Source of the DNA: Durusdinium trenchii
Lineage: Eukaryota; Sar; Dinophyceae; Suessiales; Symbiodiniaceae
DNA length: 64,000 nt
Direction of reading: 5' to 3'
Assembly: GCA_963970005.1 (NCBI GenBank)
Contig: CAXAMN010026384.1
Location: 181,761-245,760, forward strand
Shown here: positions 49,601 to 61,600 of the stretch, piece by piece
Position numbering within the stretch: the stretch's first letter is position 1
Layout: each line of letters opens with the position of its first letter
Position numbers and translations under genes: made by a program
Notes under the pieces: model-generated
Told to the model about the DNA's origin: nothing
The model's database searches: none
What the model saw: only the letters and a program-made list of their open reading frames with translations

Positions 49601-52600
49601 GATCTGGTGAAGTGCATCTTTCACTTTGGGGAAAGGAGCTAGTGGAACTTCACTCCCTTCTTGATAGAAGTCTTCGAAGTCTGACGGTGACCAACATGTC
49701 AATGTTCTCTGAGGATCCCATGACGGCACAGGGTACCTGAATGCTTGATCTCCTTGCTCTTTGAAGTCTTTTGTGTTTTCAATCTGTGTCCATATGCCTT
49801 CTTGGCCTGGTTTCTTCATGAGGGTCATCCTCTTGTTCCATTTCTCAATGATCATCCCTTCAGGGTTGAGGTACTTGTCAGCTGCTGCATCTGAATACAC
49901 AGCTACTCCGTTTGGAAGTCGGTGCCAGCCTGGGTGCTTGGAGATGTTCATCAACTCTTTGCTCAAGTATCCCTCAATACGAAGACTCTCTTGGCTGGTG
50001 TGTAGTCCAAGCTCTCATGGCTCGTGACATCGTTATGACTTACTTGTTCTTCTCCTCTGTCTCTCCTTCTCTGTTTGTTCTCAAGTCTCCATTGCTCACA
50101 GTCATGTCTCTGTAGCACTTCATTTGCATCTTCTTTGCTCATCGTGACCATTTAAATTCTGGCCTTCATGAATGCTGTGATTCTCGAGGTCCAAAGGGAT
50201 CATTGTCTCTGTCTTGGGATTGCTTCGGGGGAGTTGCATTTTTGGCGCAAAATGTGTTTTTGTTTTTCTTTAGATGTATATATAAAAATTGACATCGTGT
50301 GTATGATTGTCTGTGTGGATTCGGAGCTAAAGAATCGCGATGTCGTTTATGCTGCGCGAGAGCGACTGCATTATTGACATCGTGGACTCGTGGACGCGTG
50401 TTCTTCCAGGGAGTCTGCTCGAGAGAAACAGGTGATCGACATCGTGTGTGTGGTTGATGCGGACACATTGCCCATCGCTGCGGCTACGGTATATTTCCAC
50501 TCCAAATCAAGCTGCGCCCGATTATTTACTGAGTGTTTCCTTCGCCGCCTTTTCCTCCCTCTGCACTTCTTCCCTCTTGCGGTTAACGCTTCCTCGCGGG
50601 TGGAGAGCACAAGTCGCTGCTTCCTCATTACCACACTTCCGCCCGGCTCCAAGAGCACAGGTTGCTGCTTCCCACACACTCACCCGCCCGCCACCTTTAC
50701 ACAATTACTCTGTGCGGGCGGCTTCCACCGCGTAGCGGCGTGAATACTTGTCACCACCAACTCTCAACACTCTGAACTGTTGTTTCGCTTCTTGCGGCAA
50801 CACCCTCCAGGCGTGCGGGGACTTCTACCTCGTAGGACTCTTCTTGGAAACAGAACGTTAGGTTGCTGCCTTTCTCCTTCTGCCTCACAAGTCTAAGCGC
50901 TACTGCGTGTCCACAGTCGATCTTGTACACCAAGTACTGTCGAACCTTGAACTTCTCTGCTGGTTGCGGCCGTCTATAGTGTCGTTGGAACTCTGTTGCC
51001 AAACCAATGGGAGAGCTCACAAATCCCAGGGTCAAACCAGCAAAAATTTGCTCGTCCTGCGCGATCTCGCCTCCTTGTTGCGGGCCCCTCACGGCACTCC
51101 GCTACCACGTCGCGCGCTTTTCTCGCTGCAAATGAGCCTGTATGTTGCGGAATGACATGTTAGTAGTGTGCACAGCAATGCGGTCAAGACTGTATGCTAG
51201 AATACGCGCCTTTTTTCACCAATGCCTTGATCACTCTCAAAGACCACTCTCCGAATGCCTTGATCTCTTCTTCTTGTGACTGATAGTCGAAGATGTTTGG
51301 CTTTGCTATCAGAGTTGACCTATCTGTGGTTGATGACTTCTTGTCCTCAGCTGCTTTCTTCACTGCCTCAGCTGCTGATGTTGTTGCCAGCGTACCCTGC
51401 GCTATTGTTTGACAGAATTTCGTACTAATGTCTCTTTGGCACAATGTACTGGGTACAGAGTGTTGCTCACAACAATTATTCACCAGTCCAGCTGTTTGGG
51501 CTCCAAGGGCCCCAAATCTATGGCTCACAATCGCACTCGGGATCCCAATGACCTAGGGGCTTTTCAATCAAAGCTCCAGACGGGTTACCTCCTTCTCAGC
51601 TCCGCTACCATACGCACCTTTTCTTGATGATGCTCATGATGTCATGTCTTCGCACAATGGTCACTATGCAAAATGGTTCGCGCTCCTTCTAGGCACTATG
51701 AGGCCCCAAAAATGCTTCTTTGAGTTCACTTTGCCACCATAGTCTACTTTCTTCCATGTCATTTTTCTTTTTCTTTCTGTGAACTGCATGTTCTTTCAGG
51801 AACTGTGTTCCTAGAGATTGATGATATCTCTGTCTGTTGTCTGTCTGGAAATTTTCTCCTCATGACTCTTTCTCTACCATATCTGCTGCGTCGTGTTGTC
51901 CACTACTCATGAGCTTCCAGTATTTCTCATGGAGTTGCCCAAGCTTTGCTTCAAGTCGACCACATAATTGATTTGCCTGCTCTGCGATGTTTTGGTTTCT
52001 CATCGATGTCTCTCTGGTCCCTATTTTGAACATGGGTCCTTCTGATGGCGTTGCTCCATCTGTAGCTGCCTTCAACATCATTTTATGTTCCCAATACTGT
52101 TCTGTTGACGCTTGCATATCTTCCAAGCTCCTTCTTGCTCAGAAGTTTTCCTGCGTTCAACTCTTGTAGCACATCATAGGCGATGATTGTTGTAGTATCT
52201 GGTGTATCGGGTTCAGTAAAGCCTCCCATGAGAATCAACCCACAATGAATTCTCCTGGCATAGTTGCGCAATCTTTCAATTTTGTCTCCATAGTTCTCAA
52301 CTTCACTGGCATCTCTTTCAAGATCTTCAATTCTACTTTCTAACTCCATGGTCCTGTATTCTATACCATCTGGTCTCCAATCAACACGTTGCCAAGTATC
52401 ATAGTAGCGTCTTTCTGCATGACCCCATTGTTCATCACTGTCCTTTTGGAGTTTCAGTTCAAGACGTTTGCAGTTTTATAGGCCACAAAGATCACTACTG
52501 CAAGGAAAATGCTGATTTGCACAAATCACTATGATCCAAAAGTTTCCAATTTCCATTGGATTCCTTCATCTCCTCCAATCTCATGTCTTCTAATCCACAC

Positions 52601-55600
52601 TGAATGTTGTCTCCTTCTTTGGAGAATGCTTCTGTTCCCACTGGCTGCATTCCCTCTAATGCTACCATTCTAACAACCATCTTTGCAATCTTGTTGACCT
52701 TTCCTGCAAATTTCTTCTTTTCTTCAAATTCCCTTCTCTCATATTCTCCTACTCTCACTTGGTCTTCACTGTGCCAGTAACCACTTAGGTTCATCAAATA
52801 TTTGATTCTTTGTCCTCCAAGTGGTATTGTGTTGAGGCCTGCCATGTTGCTGTCTGTTGGCGCCTGTACCATCTTGAAGCCTTTCCTGTTCTGAATCCAT
52901 AGCAACTTCCCATCTAAATGCCTCACTTTTCCAACTCCTCTCTTCGTCGCAAGTTGGCGCGCACTGGATGAATTTGTGAAGATGTAATGGTCCACCTTTG
53001 TCCCAAGAGCAAGTTCCAGAACTGCTCTGATATACATTCCATCTGGTGCTGAGGAAATTATTGCATGTAAATCTGCTTCACATGAAGATAGGCTGACAAT
53101 CTTCGGTGTTCTGCTGCTGTTGAACAATGGACAACTATTCACCGCATGGAATCCGCTTTTGTGGCTTTCTGTGGCTTTTGTTTGCACTCCAGTCTGAATC
53201 TGAGAATGTCTCCAAGCACCAATAGCTTTCTCCTTTCTTGACATAACCTCCTTCCTGTGGAAATTCAAACACTAGACCATCGTCCATAGTCTTCTTCAAG
53301 TATCTCAAAAAATTCTTCAAGTGATGAAATGACATAGCTGTAGGGTTTGACATTCTTGAAACTTGAAGCCAGTTCCTTCACTGTGAATGCTACATCATAC
53401 CTCTCTTGACATAGATAGATACCTGATCCAACAATGCGTTTGAAAAGGCTACTCTTCTCTGGCTCACGCAAGACTTCTAACTTGTCTTCCATCTGGATTG
53501 AGTTGTCTGCTGGTAGTTGTTGGGGCTTGACAGGCCCAATCTGCTCTTCATAGGCTTTCAACATCTGCTGGATGTAGTTGCCTGGTTGGGTCCATAATCC
53601 ATCAACTTTAAGTTTGTACTTTTTCTTCAGAAAAATGAACTCATCTCCACTCCTCTGGTGTCGAATTAGCCATGAATCTTTGGAAGAAAGACTTCATTGA
53701 TGTGCTTTGAGTCTCCTGTGAAAAGCAAGCCATCCACATAGATCAAAATTATACCCTTCTCATTTCTTCCTAGGCGTGGGCGCTCAGCACTGAACTTGTA
53801 GTTGAGTTCCTCTGCGAGGTACTTTGTGAAAAAGTGAAACCATGCTTTTGCTCTTTGTCCAGGTAGATTCCTCTTCACTAGGAATTCTTCTCCTCTCAAG
53901 AACACTTTTAATGGTTTCTCTTGTGGAACTTGTGGAAATGCATCTTTTTCCATCAAGACATCCTCGCATCTGTGAGAACGCTCCTTCTCCCTCGCTTGCC
54001 TCATCTTCTTTGCTGATTCTCTGGAATATTGCGGGTAGAAGCTTCAGTACATGTCCTGAAGTCGCTGGTGAGGAAAAAAGGCAAGTCTCGTTCCTTAAGC
54101 GAAAGCATATTCTCTTGCAACTAGTCCTGATCTTCTCTTCCACCTCTTGACTGAAATCCCATCTCGAAGGTGATATGGTTTCTTCCTCCCGTCATACACA
54201 TTGCGTGTTGTCAAGTATTTGGTTCCTTTTCTGCTACCCTCTAATTTCTCTAGCACCTGCATCTTCTGGAGTCTTTTCTCTTCCACTTCATCAGCTGCTC
54301 TGTCAATCCATTCTTCTGGATCTCCTTCAGGTTCATGTTCTCCATCACGCCACAAGCATTCAGGTCCATTGATCTTCATCTTCCCACTCTTCTTCACCAA
54401 CTTCTTCTGCAATGGTGGATAATTCTTCATCTACGCGGTAAGGATCTTCTCCTCCAACTTTCACAATGTTGATCTTGGCCTTCTTGCTTGAATCAGTTGA
54501 TGCCACACCTTTGCCTTTCTGGCCTTTGCCTTTGCCTTTGCCTTTACCCTCATGATCACCTTCTTTTCCTTTCTAATCTCCTGTTCCTTTCTTTCCTTTG
54601 CCCTTGGCATCTTTACCTTGTTCTCACCCTTTCCTTTGGCATCTTGGACTCGATCAACGTCCATTGGCATAGGCCCTTGATATTCTGTATTGCTACTAGC
54701 CACCATGGAAGTAGCCCGCTTCTGTTGAGATCGATCCCATTGCAATACATGTTCCCTCAAAGTTGAGTATTGAACATTGTCACCAATTGTCAAGTTCAAG
54801 TGGGACTTGAGTTGTCCACCTACACATCTCAAAAGATTTCAACTCTTCCTGAATTGTAGTCCCTGCCTTGGCAGTCTCATCAAATACCTCTTCAAGCTTC
54901 AAGAGTTGAGGTGAAAATGCTGGCCATGTAGTGGCTGCTCCCAAGAGCGCCAAGCCTCTTGCCTTTCAAGTTTGCTTAAACGCTTCATTCAAACTTTTCC
55001 AGGCATCAAAGTCTTCCACAGTTTTCACCAGTTGCAGTGCCCTTCCTCTCATCAGTGAAGCTAACAATCCATAGAGCTTGTTGCGTCTTTCTAGTCTTTT
55101 CTGCCTCAGTTGCCAAGTCCACGTCAAATTTGTCATCTGGCTTCTCGTGAATTTCCTTTAAGTCCTTCATGTAGCCCTCATCAACTGCGCTCAGGTCACG
55201 TCGCGAAAGGTAGCCCCCCAAGGGATACCTTGAGTTTGTCTTGCGAAGCAAGTGTGGACTCCTCCGGATCCAATAATTCATAGTTCAATTCAACCCCCCC
55301 AACCCCCACCCTTGGAATTGAGTTTTCAATAATCTCCCCCGCGGAATTCATTTTTCAATACACCTCCCCCTCCCCCCTTACCGCTTCATCCCGAAGTGGA
55401 TTACCTCAATTGTTATTTGGCGTTGAGCGCTCTAAGCTTGGGGTAGTGTTGAGTCCATGAAGAGACATGACACCGGGGTTTGCCAGATGTTGTTTTTAGT
55501 CCCTCTTGTCGTTGAGGATTATCGTATAACAATATACATATATATATATATATATGTATCACACTTTGGTCTTTTTCCCCCACTCTCAAGTTGACGTTTG

Positions 55601-58600
55601 ATTCGACTCCACCAACAACACCACACTGCATATTTTACATGTTTCTATTCTCCTCCCGCTGTCCTGCCTTTCGTGTATCCCTCTTCTCAAGTCCTTCTCA
55701 AAGACCCATGACCACTCTCTGAATGCCTTGACCTCTTCTTCTTGTGACTTATAGTCAAAGATGTTTGGCTTTGCTATCAATGTTGACCAATCTGTGGTTG
55801 ATGACTTTTTGTCCTCAACTGCTTTCTTCACTGCCTCAGCTGCTGATGTTGTTGCCAGCGTACCCTGCGCTATTGTTGGAAGGAATTTCTCTGATCTCCT
55901 ACATCTTCTCCTTGTACTAGTGTCTCTTTGGCACAATGTACTGGGCACAGAGTGTTGCTCACAACAATTATTCACCAGTCCAGCTGTTTGGGCTCCAAAG
56001 GCCCCGAATCTATGGCTCACAACCGCACCCGGGATCCCAATGACGTAGGGGTTTTTCAATCAGAGCTCCAGAGGGTTACCTCCTTCTCAGCTCCTACCAT
56101 ACGCACCCTTTTTGATCCTCAAAAGAGCTTCAGTAGACGTCCATGATGCTCATCATGTCATGTCTTTGCACAACGGTCACTATGCAAAATGGTTCGCGTA
56201 GAATAGTCCGTTTGTCCTGACAGCAACAGAAACTCGGTGACAAGTGGCAGAGCCGGACTTTGAAGCCGGGACTGCCCAAGATGTTTTTCGCTCAAAGCAT
56301 GCAACTTCGACGTGGAGCTGTGCAACAAGGTCCATCCATCCATCCTCGAGATTAGTCGTCCAGCCCCTGTGAGATAGGTGGTGTACGATAGGTTGTGTGA
56401 GCTGAGTGGCGTAAGATGAGTAGTGTAAGATAGGTTGGGCCACGCGTGGCTGAGCGCAGGTTTCGTGGCAGGGCCAGCGCTTGGTGAACCTGGCGGGCAG
56501 ATTTTGTGGCGTGGCTGAGCGCAGACTTCGTGGCAGGCGCAGGACTTGGTGAGCCTGGAGTGGTTTTGTGGCAGGCGCAGTACTTGGTGAGCCTCGAGTG
56601 CAGATTTTGTGGCAGGTGCAGTACATAGAGCCTCCTGGATCAGCTGCGGCGCACGTGGGCGCCGCTGGGCCGCGCGTGGCTTAGTGCAGATTTCGTGGCA
56701 GGCGCAGCATTTGGTGAACCTGGAGCGCAGATTTCGTGGCAGGCGCAGTGCGCAGAGCCTCCTGGATCAGCTGCGGCGCGCGTGGGCGCCGCGGAGCCAC
56801 GCGTGGCTGAGCGCAGATTTTGTTGCAGGCGCAGCGCTTGGTGAACTTGGCGTGCAGATTTTGTGGCAGGCGCAAGACTTGGTGAGCCTGGAGCGCAGAT
56901 TTTGTGGCAGGCGCAGTACATAGAGCCTCCTGGATCAGCTGCGGCGCACGTGGGCGCCGCTGGGTCGCGCGTGGCTTAGTGCAGATTTCGTGGCAGTTGC
57001 AGCACTTGGTGAACCTGGAGCGCAGATTTCGTGGCAGGCGCAGTACTTGGTGAGCCTGGAGTGCAGATTTTGTGGCAGGCGCAGTACACACCACTCATCT
57101 CACATCACTCATCTCACACCACTCATCTTACACTGCCCATTTCACACCACTCAGCTTAAACCACTCAGCATACTCGTCTCACACAACTCATCTTACACCA
57201 TTCTTCTCACACCACTCATCTCACACCACTTTACACCACTCATCTTACACCACTCATCTTACAGTACTCATCTCACACCACTCAGCTTACACCACTCAGC
57301 TTACACCACTATCTTACACCCCTCATCTTACACCACTCATCTTACACCACTCAGCTTTCGCCACTGATCTCACACCACTCGTCTTACACCACTCATCTCA
57401 CACCACTCAGCTTACACCACTCATCTTACACCACCTCCTCTTACACCACTCATCTCACACACCGCTCGTCTTACACCACTCAGCATTCACCACTCGTCTC
57501 ACACCACTCATCCTACACCACTCATCACACACCACTCATCTTACACCACTCATCACACACCACTCATCACACACCACCCATCACACACCACTCATCTCAC
57601 ACCACTCATCTCAAGCCACTCACGCTACACCACTGATCACACACCACTCATCTCACACCACTCATCACACACCGCTCATCTTACACCACTCATCACACAC
57701 CACTCAACACACACGCACACCACTCATCTTACACCACTCATCACACACCACTCGTCACACACCACTCATCTCATTCACATCGTCCAGTATTTTTCTGTCC
57801 TTCTGCAACAAACGTATCTCAACTCTTCAGGTTTTAATTGCCTCTCCAACGTGTCGATTCTTGTCTCAACGGATTGTCTTTATACGTCGCCAGAATCCCC
57901 AACACAAGAAGTAATACAGTGATACGAATCTTTTGGCACGAAAGGGGACAAATTGGTACCAGGTGGTTTGTCAGAACCATATGTCAGCCTAGCCAGAACT
58001 GGCTTCCTGTTTCTTTTTTTGGATTTGATGACCTGTGAGTTGAAGGGAGGTAGGCGTTGGGGCATGACTCAAACAACAAAATTCAATACACTCTGAGCAA
58101 TGGCCTTGCGACCATAACGCAGCAATGCAACGAGATGTCATCGGTAGCGGACTACACACTGGCATTGGTTGTAAGGACGCTCTACTGTCAATACACGCAC
58201 GCAACAATATTTGCGCAGCGACGAAAGGAAATGTCACTGGTTGCATTGCTTTGCAGACAGCAATACAACGTGTCATTGGCTGTAACGGTGATGGTATCTA
58301 CATATGCAACCAGGTGTCATTGGTCGCGGGGCTGTTCATGCAATGACGAAACAAGATGAATTGATCGTATTGCTTCACGCAGGCAGCAATACAACATTAC
58401 ACCATGTCATTGCCTATAAAGGTAATGATGAAGTTTGCATGTCATAAGATGTCATAGGATCAACTGCATGTCCAAAGGTTTGTCCCAAAGTTGAGGCTGA
58501 AGCTGGAATGGCGGTGCAGAAGGGCACGGTTCAGCGGGCCAAAGCCAGCGGCATTGGGTCATTGAGCAACTCTCAAGGCGGAGAACTAAATCGTCGATGA

Positions 58601-61600
58601 ACATGTTTTGGTTTGACCCGCCTTGACCCGGCTTTGGCAGGTCAATTCCAAGACAGCACTCCTTTTAATGGCGTTCACGGCGTTCCTGAAACCGTGGTCG
58701 TTGCTCAGGAATGGCAATCTTGGGCAGCGTTATCTATCAAAAGGCCGCCCTTCTAGCACAAACAGCGGAGACAGGGTCATAGGAGGAGTCTTTAGCCATG
58801 CGAGGTTCTGCCACCTGTGCATGTGATTGGCGCTGCCCACATCCAATGGCCAAAATTCTTGCGCACTGCTTTCAATGCAAACACCTCAGCCGTGCGAATG
58901 TGATGGGCTGCAAGCAGGGCTGATAGACTTTAAGCTGACACACTTCTTGTTGATTGTCATCCCCTTCCAACATTCACGACCTATCAGCCAAGGCTGGGGT
59001 GCCGGGATTCCTTCAAGATTTGGAGGCAGAGGCCGCGAAGACTACGGATGGACCTCGTGAAGGAGAATGGACGTGGGTGAAATTGTCACAGTTGCTTTCC
59101 TTCTCTTATCCTTCATTTCTTTTGAGAGTTTGCTCTATGCGAGTGATTGTGTGTGTGTGTGCGCGTGTGTGTTGCTTTGAGCTTTTAACTTTGCATATTT
59201 GCTTCTTTTGCACTTGTAGGAGAATGGGTTGCAGCCTTGTCAAGCATGGGGGCGGCGGAGCGGTTGGAGGCGATCCAACAAAGAGTCAAACGCTTGGCAG
59301 AAGACGTGGTGGGCGACGAGCTCTCAGCTGATGATCCACTTCTAGAGCCTGGAAACTTAGACGCCTTGTTCATCCTTTTTATTGAATCGAGAAATTGACA
59401 CGCTTCGCGCAAGGTCAGGAATGGATTCCCTCTCTGGTGTGGAGTTCCGAAACAGGTTGCAGCAAGAGCGAGTCACTCAGAAATCGACCACGCAGTGAAG
59501 ATGTGCCGCGTGAAATAGTTTCGCTGAGGTTTGGCGGCATCCGCTTGCCAAACTCAGCTGTGTTTGATTATCCCACAGACCCTGGGCTGCATCCAGGATG
59601 GATCCAACGTGCACGGTGACGGTGACGCGTATGTAATCACATGGATTTGTTTCTCTTCCGCAAGTACTTGCAGCTGTCATCGGAGGGCTCATGTGTGCGC
59701 GTGCCCCTTGAAGTCACAGGGATCCACTTGGATTGTACTGCTTGTGCTTTTCGTTTCTTAGCAGGGGGACTGGAGCCGATTTGCCTATCCAGTCCAACGA
59801 AGCTATGGCATTTCGGTGGATGAGTGGTCTGATCAACCACTTGTACCTGCACAATTTTTAACCTTTGGTCAAGGGCTATAATGCATCGGCAGTCACGCAC
59901 GGCCCGCCGTCATCCTGTTCGACCCGTGATCATCGATTTGTTTCTTCCGCTTTGGGGCCCTTCTCCTTTTGAAGACCTCCAGGATCCGTTGGTTCTTACT
60001 TGTACTCTTAGGAATTGGTAACCTAGGCTGGTGTGTGGCAACCGCTTTCAGTTCCGTACGCAAAATCATAAGTGTGTCTGGCTTCATGCCAGCCCAGGGT
60101 GACCCTGTGGACCCGTTGAAAAGGTGCTTGTCGAACGTATCCCCTGCCCGGATCCAGAGCAGCTCGCAGCGAGCGTAGGTGGCCCAGGCCGAGAGTACCC
60201 AGATTTGTTGACCTATTGAATTCCAAGCTGGCTCACGCCTTTACGTGACCGTAGCGGTCTAAGCTGCCAGCCATTTTGGCACGGCGTACGTGGCCGCAGC
60301 GGCCGAAACTTGTTCAAGACTCGTTGGAGTCTGTCGTGAGCTTAGGTGCACACACAGCGCGCACATTTTAACTAGGCAGGTCTTCCTAGGTCTTTGTAAT
60401 GAGGTCTGGGTTTATCGGTTCCCGTCCCCTTCATTTGGTTTCCCTTTTCATCCCTTTCCCCTTCACACACTTCTTTTTCTCTTCCTTTCTTTCATGTCTT
60501 TCTTTGCTTCATGTCCTGTCATCTCACCTCCTTCTTTCTCTTGCGCGCACATTGGTCCTGGCCTTATCTTTCTCTTGCGCGCACATTGGTCCTGGCCTTA
60601 GGCTGTACGCGCACATCTACTGTACATTTAGGTTTTAGGTCGCCCAGGTTCTGATAATGAGGTTTGGCTCATTTTTTGTCCCTGTGCATCTGGTTCCCTT
60701 TTCATTGCAACCACACACACCTTTGTCCCGTCTGTCCTCTCCTTCATGTCTTCATCCTCTTGTCCATGCTGCGCACGCAATGCACATTTGTTCGTCACTT
60801 AGTTCTGGCCTCCCCTCGGGGAGGCGTGTGTGTGTGTGTGTAACCCTTGGAATCATAGGGATCCTTTTGGATTTGTCCGGTTTGTTTTTTCGCTTTGTGT
60901 CACAGCAGGGGGGCAATGAACACTTTGGAAGGCATTGCCCAACGAAGACCCTTCCATCGTGTTGTGATATTCCTGAGGGACGCCTCGGGAACGTACCTGC
61001 CATTTTCCTTTTCCGAATGGCAAGAGGCAAAGCCGAGAACCTCACGACACGGTGTTGCTTAGGGATTTGGTTCACTTTCTGCAGATGCGCACGAGTCGCC
61101 GTCACCCTGTTCGACTCGCTCGCCGTCTTCGACCTTGAGCTTTTGGCCTCACTTCTTCTTACAGACCTCCAGGTTCTTTAGGACTTTCCTGGACCTTTCA
61201 GGATTTGGGTCTCTTAGGCTGGCGTGTGGCGCCGCTTTCAGTTCAGTACACCCTATCCTAAGTGTGTGCGCGCGCCCCTTGAAGTCAGAGGGATCCACTT
61301 GGATTGTACTGATTGTGCTTTTCGTTTCTTAGCAGGGGGTCTGGAGCCGATTTGCCTATCGAAGCTGTGGCATTTCGGTGGATGAGTGCTTTGATCAACC
61401 ACTTGTACCTGCACAATTTTTAACCTTGGTCAAGGGCTAATGCATCGGCAGTCACGCACGGCCCGCCGTCATCCTGTTCGACCCGTGATCGTCGATTTGT
61501 TTCTTCCGCTTTGGGCCCCTTCTCCTTTTGAAGACCTCCAGGATCCGTTGGTTCTTACTTGTACTCTTAGGAAATGGTAACCTAGGCTGGCGTGTGGCAA

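Larger units (their letters stand above)
51205..56198 (-). mobile_element. Ty1/copia retrotransposon 2 (nested, internally deleted)
   Basis: A minus-strand element flanked by TAGAATA at 51198-51204 and 56199-56205, inside the copia 1 LTR. Its ends are long direct repeats (51205-51672 and about 55690-56198). Inside, gag (55.3-54.5 kb) is followed at once by RT (54.4-53.6 kb) and RNase H (53.3-52.5 kb). Protease and integrase are absent, so it could only have moved by help in trans or was deleted afterwards. Confidence 0.8.
45569..56222 (-). mobile_element. Ty1/copia retrotransposon 1, with copia 2 nested in its 5' LTR
   Basis: A minus-strand element, about 5.65 kb without the nested insertion. 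In its order it has the 5' LTR (split), a leader with a TGGTAGCGGAG primer-binding-like site just inside, gag-like and protease-region sequence (51.1-49.4 kb), integrase (49.3-48.4 kb), RT (47.5-46.8 kb), RNase H (46.8-46.3 kb), a 3' extra reading frame (46.3-45.8 kb) and the 3' LTR. The integrase-RT-RNase H order identifies copia. Many frameshifts. Confidence 0.8.

Noticed and set aside
56180..57094. Cys-rich minus-strand frames with [17 protein letters not shown] repeats
   Set aside because: Read from minisatellite M; repeats are at the DNA level and occur in several frames.
57072..57914. 280-residue His/Thr/Ser-rich open frame
   Set aside because: Translation of the 15-16 bp satellite.
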